A stretch of 64,000 nucleotides of DNA, from NCBI GenBank assembly GCA_019916065.1, contig CM034237.1, forward strand, positions 57,918,590 through 57,982,589, written 5' to 3'. The notes beneath the pieces are model-generated. The model worked only from the letters and a program-made list of their open reading frames with translations, was not told the DNA's origin and ran no database searches. The position numbers were made by a program, and so were the translations under genes. Every line of letters begins with the position of its first letter. Position 1 is the first letter of the stretch. Shown here piece after piece: positions 12,080 to 24,140 of this stretch. Source of the DNA: Vitellaria paradoxa (taxonomy: Eukaryota > Streptophyta > Magnoliopsida > Ericales > Sapotaceae).

Positions 12080-12902
12080 TTCTACTAAGTAACTTTGACA
12101 CCTTCTTGCTGATTATTATCTCTTCAAACTGACCTTAAACAGTTAATCTCCCTTTTGTGTTGAAATTAAGATATTAGCTAGTGAGAAACATTTGATAACC
12201 AAAATGCCTTTGAGAGCAATTGTACATTAAGGAAGAGAATTTTCTCCTTCTAATAATGCTTGATTATTCTATATAAATTTTATCCCTCTATGATTACTTA
12301 ATTAGCAATTGATCAAAAATCAAAGCATGCATGGAAAATACAGACTTAAAGGCTTGAAGGTCGTCCAACCCCCCATTTCTTCATACTTGGAAAAAGTCAA
12401 CATTTGTTTCTGACATATTGAAAAAAAATAAATTAATTTAGTTTTTAATTAGTGTCGTATGAGCCTTGGGTTTCTTTTTACTACAATGATTGTTCCATGA
12501 GAGAGAGAGAAAGAGAGAGAGAGAGAGCGTGTTTTTGGCAATCAATAAGCGTATAAACAAGTCAACTGAAAATGGATGATCGGGGTATTGCATTTTCTTT
12601 AATAAAAATCACAATCCCTGACGAAGAAAGTGAAGGTACAAAGTTATGCTCTTTCATCTATCATGAATTCTCTTCAAGGTTAACCTAGTTTTTACACTAA
12701 TCTCGTTCCGTAAAGAATAATCATTTACGGAATTAAGAAAACCTGGCCTCTTTTGACTTAATTTTGGGTAGTGAGGATGCAAAAGCACTTTGCACTTTTT
12801 CTCGTAATTAATCATTTCTTAAAGCAAGATTTGCCATTTTGAATTTTTGGAACTACGAATGTACCACCATTTTGTTGTGTGAATAAGGCTGCTGATCACA
12901 AT

Positions 12903-13069
12903 AAGGGGTTGCTTGGAGTAAGAAAAAATGAGATAAATTGAGATAAATTGTGGTTTGGGAAGAATTCGTAATGCGTGCAGTGAGAGAAAAAAGTTGATGT
13001 GATATAAAGTTAACTGAGATTTATAGAAATTTTTGAAATTTTTTTCTCAAACCAAACAACCCCTAAGTC
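12903..13069. mobile_element. MITE-like element with GGGGTTG..TTGG ends
   Basis: The left end GGGGTTGCTTGGAG and the right end TCAAACCAAACAACCCC form an imperfect inverted repeat. TAAG stands on both outer sides and may be part of the target duplication. The interior has no coding capacity. Confidence 0.55.
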
Positions 13070-14139
13070 GTCGAGTGCCATTTCATATTTGGTAACAAGT
13101 TATTTGCTGTCAAATTTTGGTTTGCACGCTATATACATATATGTGTATATATATATATATATATATGAAAGTAGTACTCTTCAATGCATTTTGAGCACAT
13201 TAACATGTTGAATAGAAGCATGGATTTTTCCAAGTTGACAAGAAATTACCTTTCATTCCTCGCCTATGAGCCGGGTTTCATACTCGGGAGCTCCGCGGCC
13301 CCTTCCCAGCTTTAGATATATTAGCTTGCTCTATGTTGATATGTGTGTTTATGTGCTTAAAAAAAAAAATGTCAAAAGGACTCTTGAGGAAAAAAACAGA
13401 TAAAAAAAAATTAATAAGAATACAAAATGAGAAAAAGAAAAAAGAAAGATAATGGATTTATTACAAAAATACTATTTTTGTACACTTTCCTAATAAAAAA
13501 TTTTAATTGGGTAACATTTTCTATATGTTAATATTCAAGCACTGTAACACGTTGAATCGGGCAAGTATGTCTCCTAAGAGGTACACGTCGATGTTCTGTC
13601 ACATGACACAAATTAATGTTACTATGACTTAAAAAAAATTATAATTAGTTAATAAAAAAACTCTTGTTGGACACAGTAGCACTAGTGTACATGTATATAT
13701 ATATATATATGTACACGAATATATCATAAAATTATATATATATATATATATATCAATTCATATAATAGTCGGATTTCCCATCAAGGGGTTGAAACATTGT
13801 TACTTTGATAATGACATTATTCGGCTGAAGAGATTGAAATTACAGGTGGATTCACTGAAGGAGAGAGAAAAAAAAACAAAGAAATTACATCAATCAGCTT
13901 TGATCAGCATACAACTGGGAGTTTACCATTCAAAAAAAAAAAAAAAGCATCCAATTGGGAGTCATCCCATCATCAAATTCTGTGGTTGTGCGCCCAATTT
14001 GCAATTGATATCTTCCATAGATCACGCGCTAAGCTAGCACTACGTATGATTAATTAACACGTATCACAACTAGCTTGCTAGCTAGCATCGGATTGGTTAA
14101 AAAACTATCAAGGCGCACTACAAGATATGACATTATAGG

Positions 14140-15075
14140 CGAGGAAACTTGTAGCGAGGAAGTTATTTTCCTCACTAATAACACATTTTGAGCGTAGAAA
14201 ACTTAAATTTCTCATTAAATACTTTGGAACGTTTGGAAAGGGACATTTCTTTCGCTAAAAATGTTATTGGACGACGAAAATTTAATTTCTTCATCTATAA
14301 TAAATAAAATATGACGTTTTTACATTCGGATGGAAAGAAAAATGGTACTTAGCTTTAAGTAAGAAAATAATTTTTACACTAAAAGATGTGGCAATAGGCG
14401 AAAAGATAGTTTCCTTACTAAAAGTGTTATTTGACAACAAAAATAGACTTCTTCGCTTATAGTGAATAAAATCTGATGCTATTGGAGAAGTGCTATGTAA
14501 CTTCTGGTGCCATTCCATTTAGAGGGTAGGGGAAAATGGTACATATCCTTAGGTAAGGAAATAATTTCTTTGCTAAAAGTGTTATTTGGTGACGAAAATA
14601 GACTTCCTCACTTTTAATAAATAAAATGAATGGTACGTCACTTCTGGTGCCATTCCATTTGGATGGGAGGAAAAATGGTACATAACTTTAGGTAAAGAAA
14701 TAATTTCATCACTAAAAGATTACAATAGGCAAGGAGATATTTTCCTTACTAAAAACATTATTAGGCGACAAAAATAAACTTCATTGCCTATAGTAAGTAA
14801 AATCTGGTGCTATTGGAGAAATGATACGCCGCTTCTGGCGTCATTCCATTTGGAAAATGGTACGCTACTTTAGATGAGAAAATAATTTCTCGCTAAAAGA
14901 TGTGGTTTTAGGGAGGAAATAATTTCCTTGCTAAAAGTATTATTTGATGATGAAAATAGACTTTCTCGTCGATAGTAAATAAAATCTGGCAGCATTCCAT
15001 TTGGAGGAAAAATGGTATGCCGCTTTAGGCGTGGAAATAATTTACTCGCTAAAAGATATGTCAGTTGCAATCTAT
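14140..15075. repeat. Left subterminal repeat array of the outer CACTA element
   Basis: Degenerate copies of GAGGAAATAATTTCCTCGCT and CTAAAAG follow each other at about 90-150 bp spacing. Blocks such as CTTCTGGTGCCATTCCATTTGG recur near 14500, 14645 and 14835. Such arrays bind the TnpA-like transposase in characterised CACTA elements. The short open frames here are by-products of the repeats. Confidence 0.7.
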
Positions 15076-16774
15076 ATAATAAGGAAACTTCTGTTTTGAA
15101 TTTTGGATCATTTTAAATATTGGATTTGTTCAACCACCAAGATTACTTTTTTTACTCTCCAAAATTTATTTTTCTTTGTTCCAAATTGGTAGAGGCCTAA
15201 AGCTTTTTTGCATATATATATATATATATATAACCACTATAATGGTGGTTTAATAAATGTGAATGAACTCATGGGTTCCTACAAGGGACCCACTTGCTTA
15301 TAAATTTAATATATTTGTAAAATTTTCATATTTTAAATATATTAGAAATTGAATTAAAAAATATAAATGCAAATTACTTAAATAATAATTAGGTTATTTT
15401 TTCATAATAACAATTCTTAGTATATTTAAAATTTAAAATAATAAGGAAAACTAAAATGTTAATTAAGATCGAGAGTAATTATTTATCGAAGTTCTATTTT
15501 AAATTAAATAATTCACAATGAATATATTTCCAGAGGCCAAGATTACAAATCTATTAAATACTATACAAACAACTTAGTCTATTTTGATTAGTGATTTTTA
15601 TGTTTACATATTATTTTTATAAATTTTTCATGTAGATTTATTCTACAAATTTACATTTGAGTTCTTCGTTGGCCAAATTTGTTTTCGTATTTTTAGGAAC
15701 AAGCAATTACTAGTAAGTAGATAGAGTTAATTAAAATCATTTTTTTATATGAGCATTAGATATTTTTGTTTTATCAAATCTTGATACGACATTAATTTAA
15801 AAATCAAGCTCGACTTACTAATATATATTAAATGTCAAAACTACTTAATTGACTTGCTCTTTTTATTTTAAAATGTTTGTCAATTTTAATATAATTTTTT
15901 TAATTATTGATTTGTATTGCAAAATTGACTTAAATTAAAATATTATTAAAATAAATTTTCTACCAGTTTATAAAAATAACTCAAACTAAGAAATTACTTT
16001 TATTAGTAATACATTGTAATTTATCGAAATAACTCAAATACTGAGTATTATTAATTAAATTTTTAAAAATATTAAGAATTGTTATAAGAGAAATAACTTA
16101 TTTATTATTTAATTATTTTTATTTGTGTTTTGAATTAAATTCTATTTTTTATTTGCATTTTTTAAGTTAATTACTAATATATTTGAAAGAATTAAGCATT
16201 ATTAAAAGTAATTCTTTTTTTTTTATTTCAACAAACCCATGGGTGTTCTTTTTATCTAGCATCAAACACATATTTTTTGTCTCTTGCTTGTCATTGCCCA
16301 TTCATCGTCTTTGCCATCGTCGTTGCTGGTTGTTTTTCGCCACTGCCAGTTTGCTTACTCTTTTTCTCTTCCCTACCCTCCTTAAATCTTCTCTCCTTTG
16401 TGCCTTTGTGGCCACCATTTGCTCACCACCGCTGGCCATTGTTGCCACTCGTCTCGCCTCCAATTACCCTCGTCGTTGTTCGTTCTCATTACCCCGCAAC
16501 AGGTATAGTTTCATTTTCTGATAGTTAGGGTTTTCTGGTTGCATATTCTCAAATTATATTTGTATAGATTTTTTGGAGTATGACAATAGAATCTTGAAAT
16601 GCACGAATACCTTTATTTGTATAGATTCTTTGAAGTATAATATAGAAATGCTTAAAAGTTTACTTTGGGCTTTGAATAAAACAAGCTCACAATAATAAAT
16701 ATATATGTATACATACATATGCCTAGAAGTGTGCTATCAAACTAATTTTAGTGATTTAATAAATCACTTCTTTA
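15076..16774. other. Noncoding interior of the outer CACTA element
   Basis: This part is AT-rich, with a (TA)n run at about 15211-15232. A C/T-rich patch at 16270-16503 ends in AACAG followed by GTATAG. That looks like a leader exon with a splice donor and could be the 5' leader of the transposase transcript; this is inference only. Confidence 0.4.
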
Positions 16775-16954
16775 CACTACTACAATAATCGATAAACATC
16801 ACACTAAGAAATTCATAAATATCACGGTTTTAGAAAAAGCGTGATAAAGATTTGTGAGTTAAACTTTTTATCTTAATCTAATTAAAAAATTGAGATAAAA
16901 AGTTACTTTTAATACTTTTTATCTCACTTTTGTTAAAACCGTGATTATATTTAA

Positions 16955-17100
16955 AACGAAATAAAAGATCAGTAGAAACCATATCAAGAAAAAACTGAGA
17001 TAAAAGATTAGTAGAAACCATCTCTAAAAAAAACTGAGATAAAAGATAAGTGAAAACCATCTCTGAAAAAAATTGAGATAAAAAAGTGAGGAAAATCATA
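16955..17100. repeat. Tandem repeat of about 39 bp inside CACTA element A
   Basis: About 3.5 copies of a unit built on GAGATAAAAGAT..AGTAGAAACCAT and AAAAAACT follow each other. They belong to the left subterminal region of the element and explain the open frame on the minus strand there. Confidence 0.75.
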
Positions 17101-18110
17101 TGTTAAAAAAAGTGAGTTAATTAAAAGAATGAAAAATAATATTGTTATTTTGTTTCTTTATATCTCTCTCAAACAATTTTGTTTATCACCTTATATGATT
17201 TAAATTAGATTTCATAAACTTTATTGTAACATTTATTTATTAATTTTAATTAATTGAATATGATATAAAAACTACAATCATAGATCAATAAACAAAAAAT
17301 TTTTAAATTAATGTTAAAACTAAATTTACTAAGTCAAATTTAAATAACGCTAAATGTATAATTATTATTTTTTTTCAATAAATATGTGAAAGTAGTATTC
17401 ATAATTTGTATGACTTATAACGAGGTGAATGTTAAATATTTAATATCCAATAAATATTTAGTGTATCTTTAATATTATTTATATTAAAAGTGACATTATT
17501 TTATATTTTGTTGGAAATAAAAATAATAAAAATTTTCATTTTTTTTGTCTTTTTAGAACTAATTTTTGAATATAATCATTGAAAATATTTTTTGTATTAC
17601 AAATCAATTTTTAAAATAGTTTTAAAAAATTTTGTTTCGAACAATAATTTTCTAGAACTAAAACTAAATGCGACCTAATTACTTTTAAAAATATAATACA
17701 GCATGAAGAAAATATATTATAAATAGTGAGCTATGATTAAACATATGTTATATACAAAAACTAAAGGAAAATAAGAAAAAGATTTAAGATTATTTTTAAT
17801 TAAATATGATAGATATTCATAAATTATTTATTAAGTATTCGCATAGTTCTATATATTAGTTATGATTTCAAATTGTTGCAAAAAGTTAAAATAATTAAAT
17901 AAAAGTAAATTTTTTTATCATTTTTTTCGCTCAATTGATCAGGAAAAATGCAACTTTTAACTACTAATTGGTTGACAAAAGTCATAATAAATTATTGTAA
18001 AAACTTAAAATAATTAAATTAAAATAATATAATTTTATTACTTTCAGTAACCCCAAAAGCGATAAAAATTTGTCTATATATATTAATATGTAAAATGTAT
18101 ATGTAAATGA

Positions 18111-18175
18111 TAGCTTGGACTAGCAGTCGACTATACTAACTTCCAAAGAAATGGCACATGTTCGATTCTCAGTAG
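18111..18175 (+). repeat. tRNA-like segment in CACTA element A
   Basis: An A-box-like stretch TAGCTTGGACTAGCAG and a B-box-like stretch TGTTCGATTCTC (18159-18170) stand at tRNA-like spacing. The segment corresponds base for base with 19610-19672 in element B, as does about 50 bp upstream (CTATATATA..AATATGTAAAAT). It is not a functional tRNA: the arms do not pair well. It may be a captured tRNA or a SINE head. Confidence 0.55.
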
Positions 18176-19085
18176 AAACAAAAAAAAATATGAAATATAT
18201 AAGGTTGCTATAATGACAAGGCGCCAAACGGTGCTACGATGACATAATAATAGGTTGCCATGTGGATTTTTATTATTTTTAAAATTAATTCATTTTTTCA
18301 ACGTGATTATTTGTCTATATTTAATCACGATTTTTCAAAAAAAGTGATATCAAAATTTATAAAAGATCATACGAGATTTTTTTTCATCTCAGTTTTTACC
18401 ATAAAAGATCACGCTTTTAGTATGTGATTATTGTAAGTTTTTTTATCACAGTTGTAAATTGTGATAAAAAAAAGGTGTTTTACAATCTCACCTAGGTCAA
18501 TCACGCTTTTGTGACTGAGATAGAAAAGAAAGTGAAACATCACGTTTAAAAGTTGTGATGTTTATGCATTTTTGTAGTAGTGTTAGCTTTTGTTTGTTTA
18601 TTTTGTCTACTTCTTGTGCGGGTGTGTGGACATTTTGATGTCCCCACATGTTGGAGAAAGAAGATCAGAGTGCTATTTCTCATATCTTTAAAAGTAGTTT
18701 TTTTTTGGGGGGAGGGGTTCCAAGTCTTAAACATGCCTACTTCGGTTTAAAGCTAACTAGCTATTAACTTAGCAACAAATCTACTATTGTACTTTTATTA
18801 TCCAATTCCACAACATAGAATTAAAAAATAAGCTAAAATGAGTACTTTTATCTTAACCGTCACTACAACAAATCACACCTTCGGCAATTATTTTTCTCGA
18901 TCAAATATAAATTTGGTCACTAAAGGAGACTTTTCTCGACCAAATATAAATTTAGTTTCTAATAGTCACTTTTTCCCGACCAAAAAAATGTTAGTTGCCA
19001 AAGGATAACTTTTCCCAACTAATTGGTCGCTAAATGGTGACTTTTACCGACTAAATATAAATTTGGTCGCTAAAGGGAAACTTTT

Positions 19086-19560
19086 TCCGACCAATTGATT
19101 GGCAAAAGTGTAAAAAAAAATTATTACAAAAAATGTTAAAATAATTAAATAAAAAAATAAAAATTTTATCACTTTTGGCAACCAATTAGTCGCTAAAGGT
19201 GAACTTTTCCCGACCAATTGGTTGGCAAAAGTGTAAAAAAATATTACAAAAAATGTTAAAATAATTAAATAAAAATAATAAAAATTTTATCATTTTTGAC
19301 GATCAATTGGTCGCTAAAGTGTGAATTTTTCCCGATCAATTGGTCGACAAAAGTGTAAAAAAAAAATTATTACAAAAATGTTAAAATAATAAAATTTTTA
19401 TTACTTTTGGCGACCAATTGGTCGCTAAAGGGTGAACTTTTTCCAACTAATTGGTCGGCAAAAGTGTAAAAAAAAATTATTACAAAAATGTTAAAATAAT
19501 TAAATAAAAATAATAAAATTTTTATAACTTTTGGCGACCAATTGGTCGGTAAAAATAATA
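19086..19560. repeat. Tandem array, period about 120 bp, in CACTA element B
   Basis: Four copies begin near 19086, 19211, 19331 and 19443. Each has a CCGACCAATTGGTCGG-like palindrome, then CAAAAGTGTAAAAAAA, TTACAAAAAATGTTAAAATA, and a return to TTTTGGCGACCAATTGGTCG. A degraded relative lies in element A at about 17870-18010. Confidence 0.8.
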
Positions 19561-19609
19561 CATTTTGTTTATCTATATATAAATATGTAAAATATATATA
19601 CAAATAAAA

Positions 19610-19672
19610 GTTTGGCCTAGTGGCCAAACACACCAGCTTCTAAAGAGATGATATGAGTTCGAGTCTCACCAA
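19610..19672 (+). repeat. tRNA-like segment in CACTA element B
   Basis: It contains TTTGGCCTAGTGGCCAAAC (A-box-like) and GAGTTCGAGTCTCACC (19655-19670), a good match to the tRNA T-loop/B-box consensus. It is homologous to 18111-18175 in element A. Both copies are followed by an A-rich tract and a GCC..ACGTGG-type region. Confidence 0.6.
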
Positions 19673-19754
19673 CTACAATAACAACAAAAATTTTAAAAAT
19701 ATGAAGCCGACACGTGACCTAATAATATGCTAACATGTGGCCCAATCATATATC

Positions 19755-19930
19755 AACACGTGGCACAACATAAGGTACCATGTGGCATGATGACATATAA
19801 GCAAATAATGCCACGTGGCACAACATAGGTGCCATGTGGCATGATGACATATCAGCAAATAATGCCACGTGGCACAACATAAGGTGCCATGTGGCATGAT
19901 GACATGTCAGCAAATAATGCCACATGGCAC
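19755..19930. repeat. Minisatellite, period 54-55 bp, with CACGTGG cores
   Basis: Three copies and a partial fourth start near 19755, 19809, 19864 and 19919. The unit contains GCCACGTGGCACAACATA and GGTGCCATGTGGCATGATGA, so each copy carries a palindromic G-box core and a second CATGTGGC half-palindrome. Confidence 0.85.
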
Positions 19931-20499
19931 CACATTTAAAAATTTTTAAAATTAATTTAAATTTTCAATTCTATACTTTTTGCCGACCAATTAGTTGGAG
20001 AAAGTTTACAATTGCCGACCATTTGGTCGGGAAAAGATTTTGCATTTCTCCCATTAAATATTTCTTCGCCGGCCAATTAGTCGAGAAAGGTTTTACATTT
20101 ACGGACCAAATGCTTTTTTGGTCAGGAAAAGTTTCCCCAACAAGCCTTCGCTGACCAAATTCCAACCAAATAAGTTTGGTCGGGAAAAGTTTCGCTGACT
20201 ACATTGTACCCATCAATGACCAATTTTTTGGTCAGCAATTGTGTGATTTCTTGTAGTGCGTGTTTATGGGATGCTCTTAAAATATACATTAAGGGAGTGT
20301 AGCTGATAAAGAAAGGAATATAAAAAAGTAGATAATGATGTAAGCATGTATACTAATATGGGTCTTAAAGCATGAGAAACTATATTTTATACCTAAAAGG
20401 CATATGTTTATGTGATTCAAGTCATTAGCTAATATTATTCAAAGCTCAAGCAAAAGCACTTCGTGTTGGACAATTGTTTTAGTTGGAGCCTACTTTTAA

Positions 20500-21520
20500 C
20501 CCTTTCTATATCTTATATTTGCAGTCACACATTAATATTAACGTGAGTCTTGGGAGTGTGGGATGAAAGGGTGTGGAAAACACTTTTAAGACCCGATTGA
20601 GTAACTTACAGCACAAGTGGTATAAACAATTTAATAACATGATAGAGAAGAGATTCACTATAGAGAAGGCAAAAGAGTGTTGTCCATTCGATAAATTGTA
20701 AGTGGATTGGGAGTGGCACATTGACGACAAATGGACAAATAGTAGTTACCAGGTTAATATAGTTTACATGAAAATATATTAAAAATATGGTCTAATTATG
20801 GCTTTAACATTAAACATGCTTTATTTTATTTTATTTTTTGTGAAGAAGTGTTTGAAAAATACGCAAAATCAGTCTTTTCAGATTGTTACAAACTTGATAG
20901 GTTTACGTGCATTTGTTCCTACTCGTCATAGCATGGTAATTATTAGTTTACGTGCTTCATTTATATCATTAGTCTTGTGCTTATGTACTCTTTTTCATAG
21001 GTGGATTTTGAAAATAATGAGTCGATTGGCTTCTTTGGATGGTGGAAACAAGTACATGCAACAAAAAGTAACTAGTGGTATTACTTGAAGGTGGGAGAGT
21101 TACATATAAGTTATCATAATTTTTATTTGACATTACAATTTTTAGTTATAATTTAACTATATTTTCGCATTAATTATAATAAATTTTATGATGAGATGCA
21201 AAGAGTAAGGAGTGAGCCTACCCTCAATGGCCATGCTGCATTAAGTGAGAATGAGGTAGGATGCATGTCTTAAGGAGGAAGTCTGGGTATGCACACGGGA
21301 TGGGCCATGGGCGAAAGCTCTCTTCAGTGCGTAATCTTCACTGATCAAGTTGTGCCACGTGGAGATCTCGTGAGGTGTGGTTTCAGGATAAACTTCAAAA
21401 CTTCATAGAAAAAATAGAGCAAATGGAGACTGAGCGAAATGTCTTTTCAAATAAGGTCGATAATTTGATACAAATGTTTGAGGAGTTCTGCTTTACTAGG
21501 ACCACTTCTACTTAGAATGT
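20500..21520 (+). pseudogene. Remnant of a plant En/Spm-type transposase (Transposase_24-like)
   Basis: Pieces in several frames match the family. About 20590-20750 encodes RTRLSNLQHKWYKQF and a DWEW..DDKW segment. About 20850-20935 encodes NQSFQIVTNLIGLRAFVPTR. About 21190-21330 encodes YDEMQRVRSEPTLNGHA and, after a frame change, RKSGYAHGMGHGRKL. About 21410-21500 encodes a coiled coil with MFEEF. Stops and frameshifts break the frame, so no protein can be made. Known relatives occur in Ptta/En/Spm CACTA elements, in line with its place inside the outer element. Confidence 0.65.
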
Positions 21521-21824
21521 ACCTTCATTTGCTTAGTTTTAGACATTAATAGTTAATATTGAACTTGGATTTTATTTTTTTAATTTTATTTGCATACAAT
21601 CTTAATATTTTTGTTTTGTTTCTTGAATTTTAATGTTTGTTGTTGGATTGTTGGATTAACTTTTAAAATATGATAATTTGTATGTTCAGTTTTAATGTTG
21701 TAACATGTATAATATGTTTAGTATATGTTGTAATAGATTTATTCTATGTTTGGTTTATTATTGTTATGGGTTTTTTTTTTGAAAAATTAAATATTTTAAA
21801 AAATTATTTTTTTAATCAATACTT

Positions 21825-22170
21825 TTAGTGAGGAAATACGCTTCTCGCTAAAAGTATGTTTTTTCCTCGCTAAAATTCCCCTTATTGTACTTGGTCCAGC
21901 ATAGGCGACGACGACTAAATTTTCTCACCAAAAGTCACTATAAGAAAGGAACGGTGACATAATTTTTTTTCAGCAAAAGTCATTATAGGCGACAAAATGT
22001 TTTTCCTCGTTAAAAGGTACTATACGCGAGGAAATTATAATTTTCTCTCGAAAAAGTATAGGCGACCGAGTATAGATAAGGAAATATACGAAGCATATTT
22101 TTCCTTGCCCATACCCTTTAGCGACGAAAATTAACTCTTTAGCAAGGAAAATGTTTCTCGTCTATACCTT
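21825..22170. repeat. Right subterminal repeats of the outer CACTA element
   Basis: Copies of GAGGAAATA, CTCGCTAAAAGTA and TATAGGCGAC recur in both orientations and mirror the array at 14140-15075. This pairing is the main evidence that both belong to one element. Confidence 0.65.
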
Positions 22171-22179
22171 CCTGTAATG

Positions 22180-23080
22180 GCTCAAACTCTCAACAATTTA
22201 ACATCCAAGAGATCTTAGGCATCACGAGTTGAGAATTTTGAGTCAGACTGTTTATAAATATTTGCCTAAGTACAAAACAAGGTTTACCTTAGTTAATGTT
22301 GTTTCAGTTGAAACATGGGTGGCATTGAAACAAATGTTTGCGCAACGTTAATTGCTCTTGTATCCCCAAAAAAGAGATAATCCTGTATATCCATATCGTG
22401 TGTGTAAAAAAAAAGCTAAAAACTGACCCTTAATTTGTATCAAGACCAACCAGCATGTACATCATATACTCCTTGGTTCCTTATAAATTCATTGAATTGT
22501 GACTCAATGTAAAATAAAAACCTGTACGCAGAAGACACTTCAAAAAGTAAAAAACCACCATTATCCTATTGTATTTTTACTTTTTTTTTATTTTTTAATT
22601 TCTTTAAATCCATTATTTTCTTTAAAATAAAGAGAGAAAGAAAGAAAGCATCAAGAGGCCTAAATGAGTATCTTTTTATATGTTAACTGCTTTAAGAGAA
22701 GTTATTCAAAACAAATTTTCACATTATGTGACACCTATTATCACTTTAGCATGCATGATACGATTTATATATATATATATATATATATAAATATATGCTC
22801 GAATCATAGTAGAAATCATTCTTATATGATGATCACATGAAATAATTTTCTTTATTTTAAAACGAATGTTATAGCATCTTTCCTACGGCAGAGATTCACT
22901 AGATTAATGATCTTAGCATTCTTTATTATGCAAAAAAAAGAAAAATGTCAATTTTTTTTCCTTTTACTTTATTTCAGAGAATTGTTAAAGGAATATGCTG
23001 GAAAGTTTGGGAGGGGGGATCAGAGTCTTCTAAGTTTTTGGGATTTTTGGAGGCCGGTCACTATTTATGAACTTATAAGG
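22180..23080. other. Spacer without recognised gene
   Basis: AT-rich sequence with a (TA)n run near 22766-22788, a GAAAGAAAGAAAG tract near 22634, and poly(T) tracts. I see no coding region or element ends. Confidence 0.4.
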
Positions 23081-23230
23081 ATTTAAGTCATACTCAAAAA
23101 ACTTGTTTGTAAATAAGTCACACTTGCAACAAAAAGATAAAAAATGACATCACGCATTTTTCACCATATTTCAAAACTGTCATTTTTATCCGAAAATAGT
23201 GCACACTTCACTCATAACTTCCATGATTTT

Positions 23231-23390
23231 CCATCTTCTTTACAAAGCAAGCAAAACTGATTTTTGGAAACAAAATCAAAACTGTTTGGAAAAAAACCTA
23301 ATTCCGCGACTTTCTATCTTCTTTACAAAGCAAACAAAATTGATTTTTGGAAACAAAATCAAAACTGTTTGGGAAAAACCTAAATCGATC
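23231..23390. repeat. Direct repeat, two copies of about 81 bp
   Basis: The block ATCTTCTTTACAAAGCAA..CAAAA..TGATTTTTGGAAACAAAATC occurs twice in succession, starting near 23232 and 23313. It lies just before the larger tandem array. Confidence 0.85.
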
Positions 23391-23424
23391 ATCATTCCTA
23401 AGTATATTTATTTTTTCTGATTTT

Positions 23425-24140
23425 GAAACAGTACCGATACTGTTTTGAAGATAGCTCAAAACACTAATCAACTCCATAGATTTCTCTTGCCCAAAACTTG
23501 TCATCTGCTTATAATTCATGGTGCTGTTTTGAAAACAGTACCGGTACTGTTTTGGATCGGTACTGTTTTCATACTACCTAAAAAAATCAATCGATACATA
23601 ACACAAACCAACGATACGAGCCAATATTATCATATTTTTTGAAACAGTACCGGTACTGTTTGGAAGATAGCTCAAAATGCCAATCGACCCCATAGATTTC
23701 TCTTACTCTTAAAACTCGTCATCTACTTATAATTCATGGTGCTGTTTTGAAAACAGTACCGATAAAACAGTATTGGTACTGTTTTCATACTGCCTAAAAA
23801 ACATTAATCGATACATAACACAAACAAACAATATGAGCCAACATCATTATATTTTTTGAAACAGTACCGGTACTGTTTTGAAGATAGCTCAAAACGCCGA
23901 TCAGCCCCATGGATTTCTTTTACCCTTAAAACTTGTCATCTGCTTATAATTTATGGTGCTATTTTGAAAACAGTACCGATAAAACAGTACCGGTACTGTT
24001 TTGGACCGGTATTATTTTCATACTGCCTAAAAAATATCAATCGATACATAACACAAATCAATCATACGAGCCAATATCATCATATTTTTTAAAACAGTAC
24101 CGGTATTGTTTTGAAGATAGCTTAAAACGCCAATCGACAA
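23425..24140. repeat. Tandem array of about 217-bp units with a 20-bp palindrome
   Basis: Units start at 23425, 23641, 23858 and 24091 (the last partial), spacing 216, 217 and 233. Each begins with a version of the palindrome AAACAGTACCGGTACTGTTT, which is perfect at 23642-23661, 23859-23878 and 23982-24001. The motif also recurs in part mid-unit. Open frames across the array are products of the repeat. Confidence 0.9.

Larger units (their letters stand above)
7918..14115. other. Spacer between MYB gene and CACTA cluster
   Basis: No gene is supported. The MYB 3' untranslated region probably covers the first 150-200 bases. The rest is AT-rich with several (TA)n runs (about 8497-8519, 13145-13166, 13694-13710, 13734-13752) and a GA-rich run near 12500-12527. 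Three inverted-repeat or dispersed elements and one GC-richer block are listed separately. Confidence 0.5.
16775..18582. mobile_element. Nonautonomous CACTA element A, nested (TSD TTA)
   Basis: The left end CACTACTACAATAATCGATA and the right end, read inward, CACTACTACAAAAATGCATA match well and both continue to AACATCAC. The triplet TTA flanks both sides (16772-16774 and 18583-18585), an exact 3-bp target duplication. The 1808-bp interior has no transposase. Subterminal GTGATAAA/TTTATCAC-type motifs repeat near both ends. It lies inside the older outer CACTA element. Confidence 0.88.
18861..20258. mobile_element. Nonautonomous CACTA element B, nested (TSD CGT)
   Basis: The left end CACTACAACAAATCACACCT and the right end, read inward, CACTACAAGAAATCACACAA form a near-perfect inverted repeat. 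CGT flanks both sides (18858-18860 and 20259-20261). The 1398-bp interior is filled with repeats of CCGACCAATTGGTCG-type motifs, a tandem array of about 120 bp, a tRNA-like segment and a minisatellite with G-box cores. No transposase frame is present, so movement would need proteins from elsewhere. Confidence 0.92.
14116..22179. mobile_element. Degraded CACTA (En/Spm) transposon, about 8 kb, host of two nested elements
   Basis: The left end is CACTACAAGATATGACATT and the right end, read inward on the other strand, is CATTACAGGAAGGTATAGAC; both continue into TATAGRCGAG. Both subterminal regions (14140-15075 and 21825-22170) carry many copies of a GAGGAAA...CTCGCTAAAAG motif in varied orientation, as expected of CACTA subterminal binding arrays. 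Flanking triplets are GCG and GCT, a possible decayed 3-bp duplication. A transposase remnant lies at 20500-21520. Two intact-ended CACTA elements inserted later. The ends are diverged, so this copy is old. Confidence 0.75.

Noticed and set aside
14291..15070. Short minus-strand ORFs near the CACTA left end
   Set aside because: They come from the subterminal repeats and share repeated phrases; not proteins.
16183..16528. ORFs in a C/T-rich patch inside the outer CACTA element
   Set aside because: Pyrimidine-rich leader-like sequence gives Leu/Pro/Ser-rich translations in two frames; no known domain.
19610..19672. Functional tRNA gene
   Set aside because: B-box-like motif is good but the acceptor and anticodon arms do not pair; called a tRNA-like repeat instead.
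23425..24140. Possible CRISPR-like array
   Set aside because: Units are about 217 bp without unique spacers of fixed length, and this is a plant nuclear genome; it is a satellite-like tandem repeat.
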